Source of the DNA: Tardiphaga robiniae
GTDB taxonomy: Bacteria > Pseudomonadota > Alphaproteobacteria > Rhizobiales > Xanthobacteraceae
Assembly: GCF_001618955.1 (NCBI RefSeq)
Contig: NZ_LVYV01000014.1
Coordinates: forward strand, 1-56,882
Reading direction: 5' to 3'
Length of the DNA stretch: 56,882 nucleotides
Under the pieces are notes generated by a model that saw only the letters and a list, made by a program, of their open reading frames with translations, did not search any database and was not told the origin of the DNA. Positions 36,566-45,321 of this stretch are shown here, in pieces. Both the position numbers and the translations under genes were made by a program. Each line of letters begins with the position of its first letter. Position 1 is the stretch's first letter.

Positions 36566-36694
36566 GTGACCGAAGCTGCACACGCGCTGCTTGCCGACCC
36601 GTACGAAGCTGCCTGCGACCACGCCATAGCGACCTGCAACGGCGACATGCGGGCTCGCGGTCTACTGACAGACAAAAGCCCCGACAGCCTGTGA
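36566..36694 (+). CDS. Very short hypothetical ORF before a terminator
   Basis: GTG at 36566 gives 42 residues (VTEAAHALLADPYEAACDHA... to DKSPDSL). The frame stays open about 140 bases further upstream without an obvious start. A good terminator overlaps its stop, which supports a real transcript end. It is not recognised and may be the tail of a decayed gene. Confidence 0.3.
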   Translation: MTEAAHALLADPYEAACDHAIATCNGDMRARGLLTDKSPDSL

Positions 36695-36714
36695 TGGCGG
36701 CTGTCGGGACTTTT
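36674..36714 (+). terminator. Intrinsic terminator
   Basis: AAAAGCCCCGACAGCC pairs with GGCTGTCGGGACTTTT (one mismatch in 16), loop of nine bases, T-run on the plus side. A classical intrinsic terminator at the end of the short ORF. Confidence 0.7.
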
Positions 36715-36832
36715 GCGTTCAGGGTTTAGGAGCTATCCGCTCCCGTGGTGCCAACGGCTGCCACGTGGTCTTAAACTTGCGCGAGGTAAGCCCCGGTGAG
36801 CGAAGCCAGTGGGCTTTCATGCTAACCGAAGG

Positions 36833-37087
36833 TCAAGGTCTGCGTGGTCCGTGGTCGCCCTGTAACGCGGGTCTTGGCTTCTGATGCGGGTGGTCACCCA
36901 CGGACCTAACGAGGGCAAACGCTCGAAGTCTGACCGGGTCTCGCTCCCCGTCCGCCGCCTTCTTTAGTATCCGCAGAGCCATCTCAGATTTGAGAGTTTC
37001 ATATTTGGAACCTTCCGGCAAAGCTCCCCAAGCTTCGTCAAGAACCTCTCTGAGTAGATGCAAGGTTTTAGTATCATAGGTGGCCAT
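36833..37087 (-). CDS. Small conserved hypothetical protein (MATYDTKTLHLLREVLDEAW family)
   Basis: 84 residues from ATG 37087. MATYDTKTLHLLREVLDEAW and SEMALRILKKAADGERDPVRLRAFAL match a small helical protein family that is common in Bradyrhizobium-type genomes. The last ~22 residues (from SVGDHPHQKPRP) look non-native, so the C-terminus may be altered. Function unknown. Confidence 0.65.
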   Translation of the reverse strand: MATYDTKTLHLLREVLDEAWGALPEGSKYETLKSEMALRILKKAADGERDPVRLRAFALVRSVGDHPHQKPRPALQGDHGPRRP

Positions 37088-37273
37088 GGCAGCACCTCCA
37101 GAGTTGTGAGCTACAACCAAACTTTGATACCCATGCCTGTCAATTGGTTCACGACATCGTGGACAATGAAGCTCGCACCTTTTCTAATCAAAGTCCGGGG
37201 GTTTAACATTGTCGGCAGTCTTACTGGCGCGCCGCTGACTGATAGTTCTTTGCGCTCCGCCTAGACGCGTATC

Positions 37274-37529
37274 ATGATACGCAATTCCGGCAATTTACTG
37301 TTGGCTTCTCTTTCCGAGTGTGATGCCGCTGCTATCCGACTACACTTGAAGTCCGTCCATCTGGATCACCAGACGGTTTTGTACGAAGCCGGCACTAAGG
37401 TCACGGACATCTACTTTCCGATAGGGGCGATTGTCTCACTTGTGGTGTGTATTTCCCTCTGGAGAAATCATTGAAGCCGCGATGGTCAGTTGCAATCTGG
37501 CGGTAAGCCATGCGGTGCATTCGTGCTGA
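37274..37529 (+). pseudogene. Crp/Fnr-family regulator, truncated and frameshifted
   Basis: The ATG at 37274 begins NSGNLLLASLSECDAAAIRLHLKSVHLDHQTVLYEAGTKVTDIYFPIGAIVSLVV, in parts the cNMP-binding domain of rhizobial Crp/Fnr regulators. The frame then breaks near 37450. SGEIIEAAMVSCNLAVSHAV in the next frame continues the fold up to a TGA at 37527-37529. The DNA-binding half is absent. Confidence 0.75.
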
Positions 37530-37748
37530 TGGTGGCAGGCGGCAAGCCGGGCGATCCTGAAACGGCGGAGACTACGACCTTGACGGCGTGTTTGCGTGGC
37601 TGCGGGAGATACCTGATCAGATCAGTCGCACCGTAACGGCCCGAGCGCAGTGATCTTTAAAGCGTCTTGGCCGCGCAGCAACTGGTATCAGTTAGATACA
37701 GCGACCGGAACTCCGCCCGGAAAGAATTTAAAGTCACCATGTTTTTCA

Positions 37749-37826
37749 AGGATCGCCACGCGATATGACAAACTCGCGGCCAACTACCTTGCCTTCATCA
37801 AGCTCGCAGCCATTCGGATTTGGCTA
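37749..37826 (+). pseudogene. IS5-family transposase C-terminal remnant
   Basis: The frame encodes RIATRYDKLAANYLAFIKLA followed by AIRIWL, a clear match to the conserved C-terminal end of IS5-type transposases. Nothing of the catalytic core remains alongside. Confidence 0.7.
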
Positions 37827-38019
37827 TCGCCCGTTATATTCGCCAGCGGGCCGCAGTTACCTGCGAGGAGCTGCCGCCGGGGGTGAAGGACTTCATCGAG
37901 CGTTACGCCGAACGGGATTGCAAATTGATAATCAGGCCGGCGTGACAGTGTCTTTCTAGATTTGCCTCGGCTGGCCGAAGGGTTCCGGTATCGGAGCGCT
38001 CGCGCCTAACGGGCTCCGG

Positions 38020-38141
38020 GGCAAAACAATCGTCGAGGTAGCCGACGCGCTCGGGATATCCTACAAGACGGCGACGAATACTACGTCCAACTGAAGGACA
38101 AACTGGGCGCACGGAACCACTCAGATCTTATCCGCATCGCT
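38020..38141 (+). pseudogene. LuxR-type HTH fragment, frameshifted
   Basis: GKTIVEVADALGISYKTATN then, after a one-base deletion near 38086, QLKDKLGARNHSDLIRIA. Together these are the C-terminal helix-turn-helix of a LuxR/FixJ-type regulator. The receiver or sensor part is missing. Confidence 0.7.
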
Positions 38142-38366
38142 GCCGTCACCGCACAAAATATTGCTGAGCAAACGCGTCTCTCGGATCCAACCGTGAATGC
38201 AGCGATCGAACTACTGCGCAAGATCGGTATTCTGAAGGAAATCACGGGAAAACGTCGAGACCGAGTATATGCGTATGACGCGTATCTCAACATCCTGAGG
38301 GACAAGCCGGAGCCGAAACCAGATCATCGCGAAGACGACGAAAACAAAGTAGTCCCGCATGTTTGA
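38142..38366 (+). pseudogene. Fic-family protein C-terminal fragment
   Basis: The frame continues from the LuxR fragment into VTAQNIAEQTRLSDPTVNAA, then IELLRKIGILKEITGKRRDR and VYAYDAYLNIL, to a TGA at 38364-38366. This is the winged-helix C-terminus of Fic/DOC AMP-transferases; the Fic core (HPFxxGNG) is absent. The in-frame junction of two unrelated fragments marks a deletion. Confidence 0.7.
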
Positions 38367-38574
38367 ACAGGCCATCGTTTCACATCAGTAAAATTCGCTG
38401 CCGAACTGCGACCACGCCTCGCAGGCGCGGTCCGCAGCATCCCTGAAGCAAATAAGTACCGAGTCTTCCGAAAGGGGCGCGTCGTCAATCAGATGATTTG
38501 CTGCCGGCGCTCTTCCCAAATCTATAATTCAGGACTTCAGCACGGCCCATTTGCCGATGGAGGGGGAGGTCCTG

Positions 38575-38658
38575 ATGCCAATCTACGGCTACGACCGCAT
38601 AAGCACCTGCGGGCAAGAATTTGACATACAGTATCTGCTACTGACCGCAGAGCAGTGA
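38575..38658 (+). pseudogene. Serine resolvase N-terminal remnant
   Basis: 27 codons, MPIYGYDRISTCGQEFDIQY then LLLTAEQ stop, after GGGGGAGG. It matches the start of Tn3-type resolvases (YGYARVST-DGQ), with the Ser in RIST retained. The rest of the gene is gone. Confidence 0.65.
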
Positions 38659-39137
38659 AAGGACGCGGGGCCCATGAACGACTCGTGCACCACAGCAATT
38701 GCAGTTCGAATCGGGCGCCGCTCAGATGCAGCCGTGAGGCAATCTGTTACTACCGTATATGCCTCGCCCGCACTTATTCTATTGGAACGGCTAAACGGCT
38801 AATCAATGTAGCAATTTCGCTAAGGTTCTTGCGTCCCTGTGCTCCATCAGCATTGCAAGTTTCTGAACACACTCGTCGTCGCTGAAAACCGGCACCGAGG
38901 TGCCAACCGCGGGTTCGAACTTTGGTGACAAGACAATTGCTGACCTGACACTGGTGGATACCTCGCTGAGGTTGATTCGCCTGCTGATCATACTGACGAG
39001 AGGAACAATCAGTGGTTAACGTGTCTTGTTGCCCGACTCATGCTGCGTGATAGCGCCTTAATTCCGACCCGTTCCATTCAGAATTCGTTCAACGCCATTG
39101 AATTTATATGTAACGCTGGACCCAAAGATTTGGCGGG
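38659..39137. other. Gap before the caspase-like gene
   Basis: Mostly non-coding. A 62-codon minus-strand frame (38803-38991) is open but has no recognisable features. This probably contains the island-chromosome transition and the promoter of the next gene; no repeat of the tRNA end was seen. Confidence 0.4.
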
Positions 39138-41777
39138 ATGGTCATGACATCGATCTCGAAGTTCGCTGCTTTTCTGTTGGCACTCATGCTGGTCGGTGGA
39201 AGCTCATCGAACGCCGCGCCGTCTGAACGACGCATCGCTCTGGTGATTGGCAATGCGAACTATCAGGCAGGTGCCCTGCCGACCCCCGCGAACGATGCCG
39301 GCTTGATTGCACAAACACTTCAAGCTGCCGGCTTCGACGTCACCGGGGCACGAGATCTGGATCAGGATTCGCTGCGTCGGACGTTCCGGGAGTTCCTGGA
39401 CAAGGCATCGTCCTCTGGACCGGAGACTGTCACCTTCATCTATCTTGGCGGGTATGGACTGCAACTTGAAGGCGAGAACTATTTCGTGCCGGTCGATGCC
39501 AAGATCGCTCGCGACGTCAATATATCGGCGGAAGCGCTCCGGTTATCCGACTATATGGCGCCGCTTGCCGCGTTGAAATTGAAGGCAAGCATGGTGGTGC
39601 TCGATATCGCGCGAGCCAATCCCTTCGCCAAAACCGGCGCGCCGCTGACCGGCGGACTGGCGCTCGTCGAGCCCGAACAAGGCATGTTTATCGCCTTCAA
39701 TTCAGCACCGGGTACGGTAGCCCCCGCTGAGGCCGGACCCTATTCGGCATATGCCCAGGCGCTTGCCGAAATGATGCGTGAAGGTGGATTGCGGGTGGAA
39801 GACCTCTTCAGCCGCATTCGGCTCCGCGTCAACGAAACAACCAAGGGCGCGGAAGTCCCGTGGAACGCGTCGAAGTTAGAGGCGCCGTTCTATTTCTTCG
39901 ACCGCGCACCCGACGCACCTCCGCCTGCGATTTCGCGCGAGCAAACCTCCGCGATCCGCTCAAGACCGCTTCGCGATTTCAGCTCGCAGGAAGCATACCT
40001 GGCCGCGGTGGACCGTGACACGCTGGAGGATTACGAGGCCTTCCTCGCTGCCTATCCCGATGATCCGATGGCGCGGCGGGTTCGCGCGATCGTCGCGGCG
40101 CGCCGCGAGGCGATCACCTGGCGCCGAACGCGGGGTGTCAACACGCCACCCGCCTACTGGTCCTATCTTCGCCGATACCCGCGGGGCGCGCACGCGGATG
40201 ATGCCCGTCGCCGGCTTGCCTATCTTTCAGCATCCTTTGAACCGCCGCCGCAGTTTTCGGTCATCACATATGACGTGCCGCCGCCACCGCCAGAGGAAGT
40301 AATCTACGTTGAGCGCCCGGTGTTGATGTTCGACGATCCCGATTTCGGATTTGCTCCGCCGCCTCCGCCGCCGATCATCTTCCTGCCGCCGCGTCCGGTC
40401 TATTTTGTCGATCTGCCGCCACCACCGCCGCCGATCTATGCGTTCATTCTTCCGGTCCCGGATTATTCGCCCGTTCCCGTATGGGTGCGGCCACCTGAGT
40501 ATGTGGCACCTCCGCCGAGCAACATCATCTACAACAACATTCACAACACCGTCGTCGTCAACAACACGACGAATGTGGTGACGATCACCAATCCCAGCGG
40601 GCAGGCCCAAACCCTTGCGCCTGCGCCCGCTGCTCCCGTGCAAGGCGTGGCACAGGCGCCGGTGCCCTCGTCACGAGTGGACGGCCTCATCGCTGCTGGG
40701 GTTGCGGGTGCAGGAGCTGCTGCGCTTCTGGCGCCTTCGTTGCCGCCTTCGGTCGCGACCAAGGCTGCGCTCGCGCCCAACCCTCCACCCGTACAGGCGC
40801 CCAAACCTGCTGTTTCAGCGCAGCCGGCGCCGTCTCAGGCGCAGTCCACGCCAGCAACAGGGCCAACGCCGCTGCCAGGCGCCGTCGGCCCCGACGGCAA
40901 GCCAGTTCCCGGTGCACTGTCGCCGGCTGGTACAAAGTCCGCACCAGCAACAACAGGTCCGGCTCCGACGTCACCTACAAATGTCGCGCCCGGTGCGCCC
41001 CCGTTGACCGCTGTAAAACCGGGGACGCCGCCGGCCTCGGCAGCGCCTTTGACTCCAAATGCAATCAACAAGCCGCCGGGACAGACCCTACCGGGAGCGA
41101 ACGGTCAGCCGCTTCCGCCTGTCCCCGGCTCAGCTCCCGGTGCATCACCAGCTTCCGGTGCGAAATCTTCGCCGGCTGCGACACCAGTGCCAGTAGCTCC
41201 GAGTGCGAACAAGCCGGGATCGGCGCTACCAGGAACCGACGGTCAGCCGCATCCCCCTGTCACATCTCCGAAGGCTTCTCCGCCCATCGGCGCAAAATCG
41301 TCCCAAACTCCTGGGCCTGCACCCGCGGTGCCCGCAGCTCCGAATTCGGCGACGAAGCCGGGTGCTACGCCGCCTGCTGCACGTCCGGCACCACCGCCGC
41401 CGCCTGCTGCGCGTCCGGCACCCCCGCCGCCACCTGCTGCGCGTCCGGCACCCCCGCCGCCACCTGCTGCGCGTCCGGCACCGCCGCCGCCGCCTGTTGC
41501 GCGTCCGGCACCGCCGCCACCACCTGCTGCACGTCCGGCACCGCCGCCGCCGCCTGCTGCGCGTCCGGCACCCCCGCCGCCGCCCGCTGCGCGTCCGGCA
41601 CCGCCGCCACCACCTGCTGCGCGTCCGGCACCGCCGCCGCCGCCTGCTGCGCGTCCGGCACCACCGCCGCCGCCTGCTGCGCGTCCGGCACCGCCACCAC
41701 CACCTGCTGCACGTCCGGCACCGCCTACTGCCAAATGTGTGCTTCCAAACGGTCAGCCTTGCCCCCCGCCGAGGTAA
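39138..41777 (+). CDS. Secreted caspase-fold protein lacking the catalytic dyad (pseudo-orthocaspase)
   Basis: 879 residues with a signal peptide (SKFAAFLLALMLVGGSSSNA). The peptidase C14 fold is clear: RRIALVIGNANYQAGALPTPANDA, LQAAGFDV, GENYFVPVDA. Where active relatives have YAGHG this reads YLGGYG (His to Tyr106), and where they have LDACRxNP it reads LDIARANP (Cys to Ala158). A middle part has SYLRRYPRGAHADDARRRLA. The C-terminal ~450 residues are Pro/Ala-rich, ending in twelve PPPPPAARPA units. Probably a non-proteolytic periplasmic or surface protein. Confidence 0.85.
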   Translation: MVMTSISKFAAFLLALMLVGGSSSNAAPSERRIALVIGNANYQAGALPTPANDAGLIAQTLQAAGFDVTGARDLDQDSLRRTFREFLDKASSSGPETVTFIYLGGYGLQLEGENYFVPVDAKIARDVNISAEALRLSDYMAPLAALKLKASMVVLDIARANPFAKTGAPLTGGLALVEPEQGMFIAFNSAPGTVAPAEAGPYSAYAQALAEMMREGGLRVEDLFSRIRLRVNETTKGAEVPWNASKLEAPFYFFDRAPDAPPPAISREQTSAIRSRPLRDFSSQEAYLAAVDRDTLEDYEAFLAAYPDDPMARRVRAIVAARREAITWRRTRGVNTPPAYWSYLRRYPRGAHADDARRRLAYLSASFEPPPQFSVITYDVPPPPPEEVIYVERPVLMFDDPDFGFAPPPPPPIIFLPPRPVYFVDLPPPPPPIYAFILPVPDYSPVPVWVRPPEYVAPPPSNIIYNNIHNTVVVNNTTNVVTITNPSGQAQTLAPAPAAPVQGVAQAPVPSSRVDGLIAAGVAGAGAAALLAPSLPPSVATKAALAPNPPPVQAPKPAVSAQPAPSQAQSTPATGPTPLPGAVGPDGKPVPGALSPAGTKSAPATTGPAPTSPTNVAPGAPPLTAVKPGTPPASAAPLTPNAINKPPGQTLPGANGQPLPPVPGSAPGASPASGAKSSPAATPVPVAPSANKPGSALPGTDGQPHPPVTSPKASPPIGAKSSQTPGPAPAVPAAPNSATKPGATPPAARPAPPPPPAARPAPPPPPAARPAPPPPPAARPAPPPPPVARPAPPPPPAARPAPPPPPAARPAPPPPPAARPAPPPPPAARPAPPPPPAARPAPPPPPAARPAPPPPPAARPAPPTAKCVLPNGQPCPPPR
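41373..41723 (+). repeat. 30-bp in-frame tandem repeat (12 units)
   Basis: Twelve near-identical 30-bp units carrying CGTCCGGCACC encode PPPPPAARPA at the C-terminus of the caspase-like protein. Units differ mainly at synonymous third positions and at one Ala-to-Val. The units are contiguous with no spacers, so this is not a CRISPR array. Copy number is likely to vary by slippage. Confidence 0.9.
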
Positions 41778-42130
41778 GGAAAGGAAAAACCGCGGGATGT
41801 TTGTGTTGAACGCAAACTCGCCAACGTCCGCGTTGGGTCAATCGCGTTCGCGCTGCGCTATAGCCAAGTCCACCATGTGCGCCGAAAGCGGAACTGAAGG
41901 CGACGGGCTGTTGCGGGTTAAGGGAACGGCCCCTGGACGTACTTCAAGGTCCAAAACTGGAGCCTCAGAACGTCCGTCGTCATGGAATGATCACCGACCT
42001 CGATCCGGTCCACGGTTGCCTGAATGTGAGGATGTCGCGCCGACGATATTCTCCCGCATAGCACAGCCGAACCGTTCAATAAGCTTCGGGTCGATGTTGA
42101 CGCGATCACGCACAGATGCGACCTATGCGA
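41778..42130. other. Gene-free stretch before the cobalamin riboswitch
   Basis: About 350 bases with no credible gene on either strand. It should contain the promoter of the cob operon; no clear -35/-10 pair stands out. Confidence 0.4.
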
Positions 42131-42311
42131 GCGGTGGTGCTCGCAAGGGCTAACCAAGGGAATGCGGTGCGTCTGCCTGGCAGACAATTCCGTGGCTGCC
42201 CCCGCAACTGTAGGCGGATAGCCGAGGACCATAAATGCCACTGGGGATGCAGATGCTCCCTGGGAAGGTGGTCCAAGGCGACGATCCGCGAGCCAGGAAA
42301 CCTGCTGCCGG
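42131..42311 (+). promoter_or_regulatory. Cobalamin (AdoCbl) riboswitch
   Basis: The conserved elements occur in order: GGGAATGCGGTGCG, TTCCGTGGCTGCCCCCGCAACTG, GATAGCCGAGGACC, ATGCCACTGGG, TGGGAAGG, and the B12 box AGCCAGGAAACCTGC (42291-42305). The aptamer binds adenosylcobalamin and shuts down expression. It lies about 275 bases upstream of cobF; the intervening sequence probably holds the expression platform. Confidence 0.93.
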
Positions 42312-42584
42312 TCATGGTCATGCGCGAACGCGTCGGGCGGGGTGCCTCGACGCAACAGGGCTGGGTGCATCTGTCGCCGAGGGCGAGGGGAGGATGGACC
42401 GGCAACCGCGCTGACGGGTCGTTGTTTTGCCGTCGAGCAGGTCCGTATCAATTCAGGCAGTGGTGGTCATCCGGCGTCACGTGTCGCGTGCGCTTCGAGA
42501 GTGGCTGCACGTTCTGCATTGGATCGGCTCGGGACGATAACGTTGAAACGCCGTGTATGTGCTGTTGCATCGGAGTACCGAGCT

Positions 42585-43355
42585 ATGAAGAAGATACTTA
42601 TTATCGGCATCGGAGCTGGAGATCCCGATTACGTCACCATGCAGGCCGTGGATGCCCTGAACCGGACCGACGTCTTCTTCATCATGGACAAGGGACCGAG
42701 CAAGACGAAGCTGATCGAGCTTCGTAAGGAAATCTGCCGGCGTTATATCAAAGGCAACAACCATCGCTTCGTTGACGCGACCAGCCCGGAATGGGCGCGC
42801 GATGCGGAGGATTATCTTTCAACCGTGGATGGCCTCAATCGAGACAAGCAAGCTCTGTTCGAACGCCTGATCTCACAGGAGATGTCGGACGGCGAATGCG
42901 GCGCATTTCTGGTATGGGGTGACCCGACACTCTATGACAGCACGATTCGGATCGTCGAGATGATTGCCGGCAGCGGTCGTTACGAACTTGAATATGAGGT
43001 CATTCCCGGCATCAGCAGTGTCCAGGCGCTCGCTGCAAAGCACAAAACAACGCTCAACCGCATCGGGCAATCCATCGAAATCACTACGGGACGGAAGATG
43101 GCGGAAGGCTTCCCTGAAGGCGCCGATAGCGTCGTCGTCATGCTCGATGGCGGAGATACCTACAAGCAGTTCGCCGATCAGAATGTCGATATCTACTGGG
43201 GCGCCTATATCGGCATGCCCGACGAAATCCTGATATCGGGCAAGCTGAAAGATGTCGTCGATGATATCGAACGGATCAGGACAGAGGCGCGCCGCGCCAA
43301 TGGGTGGATCATGGACAGCTATCTGATGCGAAGGGGCGGTGGTGCCAAGATCTGA
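42585..43355 (+). CDS. cobF: Precorrin-6A synthase (deacetylating) CobF
   Basis: 256 residues from ATG 42585. A tetrapyrrole methylase: KKILIIGIGAGDPDYVTMQAVDAL, FLVWGDPTLYDSTIRI and EVIPGISSVQALAAKHKTTLN. CobF methylates C-1 of precorrin-5 and releases acetate, a step specific to the aerobic route. The frame stays open upstream into the riboswitch leader, but that part is not conserved. Confidence 0.93.
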   Translation: MKKILIIGIGAGDPDYVTMQAVDALNRTDVFFIMDKGPSKTKLIELRKEICRRYIKGNNHRFVDATSPEWARDAEDYLSTVDGLNRDKQALFERLISQEMSDGECGAFLVWGDPTLYDSTIRIVEMIAGSGRYELEYEVIPGISSVQALAAKHKTTLNRIGQSIEITTGRKMAEGFPEGADSVVVMLDGGDTYKQFADQNVDIYWGAYIGMPDEILISGKLKDVVDDIERIRTEARRANGWIMDSYLMRRGGGAKI

Positions 43356-43388
43356 CGGGCGGATCCGGGTGGGGCAGGGACACGTGAC

Positions 43389-44696
43389 GTGAATCGTTTG
43401 GCAACGATAGAAGCGAAGGGCTGGTGCCCCGGTGTCTTGCGGCCGATGCTGAGCGGCGACGGACTGATCGTCCGCGTTCGCCCGCAATCGGCGACGCTTG
43501 GCCTCGACCAACTGGCTGCGCTCGCCGACGCCGCAGGGCGTTTCGGCAACGGCCACATTGATTTGACGCGGCGGGCCAATCTGCAGATTCGCGGTGTCAG
43601 CGAGGAGACGCTGCCGCAACTGCACGAGGTGATCGCCCGGTTTGGCCTGCTCGACGATAATCCGGACGGTGAGGCCGTGCGCAATGTGATGGTCAATCCT
43701 CTCGCGGGTATCGATCCCGCCGAAGTCTTTGACGTCAGAAGTATCGGTGGAGAGCTTGCGCGGCTACTCGCGACCGAGACGTCGCTTTGGGCATTGCCGA
43801 CCAAGTTTGGCTTCATCGTCGACAGCGGTGGAGTTTTGGGTCTTGCGGAACAGCGTGGCGATATTCGTCTTGCCGCGATTGCAGATGGTCAAGGTGCTGC
43901 GATTGCGATTGGCCTCGAAACGCGGATCGGGATGGAATGGCTTGGTTCAATCGTGCGCGGTGCGGCAGCGGCCGTCGCCGTCGAAATCGGCCTTGCCTTC
44001 ATCGCCGTGGCGTCGCGTGAACAGCGACAGCGGATGCGCGACCTTTCCGACGAAGGCCTTGCGTCTGTTCGATCCGCGATCATGCCGCGGCTCGATGCGC
44101 TTCGCGAGCAGCCGCGCGATGCCGACGCGCCGTTGATGAAACGTACTGGCTTGATAGAGCTGGGCGCCGGCCGGTTCGCGGTGGGAATCGCAGCACCCTT
44201 TGGACGCGTCGAAGCCGGTCAAATCCGGATGCTCGTTGATGCGATGGCGGCCGATGGCGTCAAGGAGGTCAGGCTCTCGCCCTGGCGCACGCTCTATGCC
44301 GAGGTCTCTGACGAGCAGTCCGGGCAAAGCATTCTCGCGGCTGCGGCAAGCGTTGGCCTGGTCGTTGACTCGGCCGATCCCCTGCTTCAGATCGAAGCCT
44401 GCCCGGGGACGCCCGGCTGTCAGTCGACCTCCCTCGATACGCGTGGCGACGCACGCTGGCTGGCGCGACTGCTGCCGCGGTTTGGTTTCACCGAGACCGT
44501 TCATGTCTCCGGCTGTGCCAAGGGGTGCGCCAAATCGGGGACGAGCGATCTCGTGCTGATTGGTGCCGAGTGTCGTTACGGCCTCGTGCGCAATGGTACG
44601 GCCCAGGATACGCCTGTGCGCCATTTTCTCTTTTCCGATCTTGCCGCCAGTCCGGGTGAGATCTTCGATACGGACCGAGGCAGCATGCATGACTGA
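43389..44696 (+). CDS. cobG: Precorrin-3B synthase CobG
   Basis: 435 residues from GTG 43389. A nitrite/sulphite-reductase-like fold with two ferredoxin-like halves (WCPGVLRPM, GHIDLTRRANLQIRG). The cluster-binding Cys set CPGTPGC...VSGCAKGCAKSG holds the [4Fe-4S] centre. It is an O2-dependent monooxygenase that makes precorrin-3B, marking the aerobic pathway. The stop overlaps cobH by eight bases. Confidence 0.93.
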   Translation: MNRLATIEAKGWCPGVLRPMLSGDGLIVRVRPQSATLGLDQLAALADAAGRFGNGHIDLTRRANLQIRGVSEETLPQLHEVIARFGLLDDNPDGEAVRNVMVNPLAGIDPAEVFDVRSIGGELARLLATETSLWALPTKFGFIVDSGGVLGLAEQRGDIRLAAIADGQGAAIAIGLETRIGMEWLGSIVRGAAAAVAVEIGLAFIAVASREQRQRMRDLSDEGLASVRSAIMPRLDALREQPRDADAPLMKRTGLIELGAGRFAVGIAAPFGRVEAGQIRMLVDAMAADGVKEVRLSPWRTLYAEVSDEQSGQSILAAAASVGLVVDSADPLLQIEACPGTPGCQSTSLDTRGDARWLARLLPRFGFTETVHVSGCAKGCAKSGTSDLVLIGAECRYGLVRNGTAQDTPVRHFLFSDLAASPGEIFDTDRGSMHD

Positions 44697-45321
44697 AACG
44701 CACTCCTATATTAGGGATGGCGCCGAGATTTACCGCAATTCGTTTGCGATCATCCGCACCGAGGCCAATCTGTCCCGCTTCAAGCAGAACGAAGAGAAGG
44801 TAGCCGTCAGAATCATCCATGCCTGCGGCATGGTCGATATCGTGGACGAACTTTTTATGTCTCCGACATTTGCGGCGAGCGCATCCGAAGCATTGCTGCG
44901 TGGTGCGCCCATTCTTTGCGATGCGAAGATGGTTGCTAACGGCGTCACGCGCAGCAGGTTGCCGCGCGACAACAGCGTCGTCTGCACTCTTGATGATCCG
45001 ACTGTCGGGCAACTCGCCATCGAAACGGGCAACACACGCTCGGCGGCGGCGCTGGAGCTCTGGCGCCCACATCTTGAGGGATCTGTTGTCGTGATCGGAA
45101 ATGCGCCGACCGCGCTGTTTCGGCTGCTCGACATGCTTGACGCAGGCGCGCCGCGTCCTGCCGCCATCATCGGCGTTCCCGTCGGTTTTGTCGGAGCCGC
45201 CGAGTCCAAACAAGCGCTTGCGGAGCAGACGCGCGTTCCATTCCTGATTGTCCGTGGTCGCAGGGGCGGTAGCGCCATGGCTGCGGCGGCGGTCAATGCG
45301 TTGGCGAGTGAACGCGAATGA
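44689..45321 (+). CDS. cobH: Precorrin-8X methylmutase CobH
   Basis: 210 residues: YIRDGAEIYRNSFAIIRTEANL, the catalytic His in VRIIHACGMVDIV, GAPILCDAKMVANGVTR and VIGNAPTALFRLL. It moves the C-11 methyl to C-12 to form hydrogenobyrinate. The ATG at 44689 lies within the cobG end. Confidence 0.94.
   Translation: MTETHSYIRDGAEIYRNSFAIIRTEANLSRFKQNEEKVAVRIIHACGMVDIVDELFMSPTFAASASEALLRGAPILCDAKMVANGVTRSRLPRDNSVVCTLDDPTVGQLAIETGNTRSAAALELWRPHLEGSVVVIGNAPTALFRLLDMLDAGAPRPAAIIGVPVGFVGAAESKQALAEQTRVPFLIVRGRRGGSAMAAAAVNALASERE

Noticed and set aside
41373-41723. Possible CRISPR array
   Set aside because: The 30-bp units are contiguous with no spacers and encode Pro/Ala repeats in frame.
41243-41734. 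Gly/Ala-rich minus-strand protein
   Set aside because: Antisense of the Pro-rich tandem repeat; an artefact of composition.
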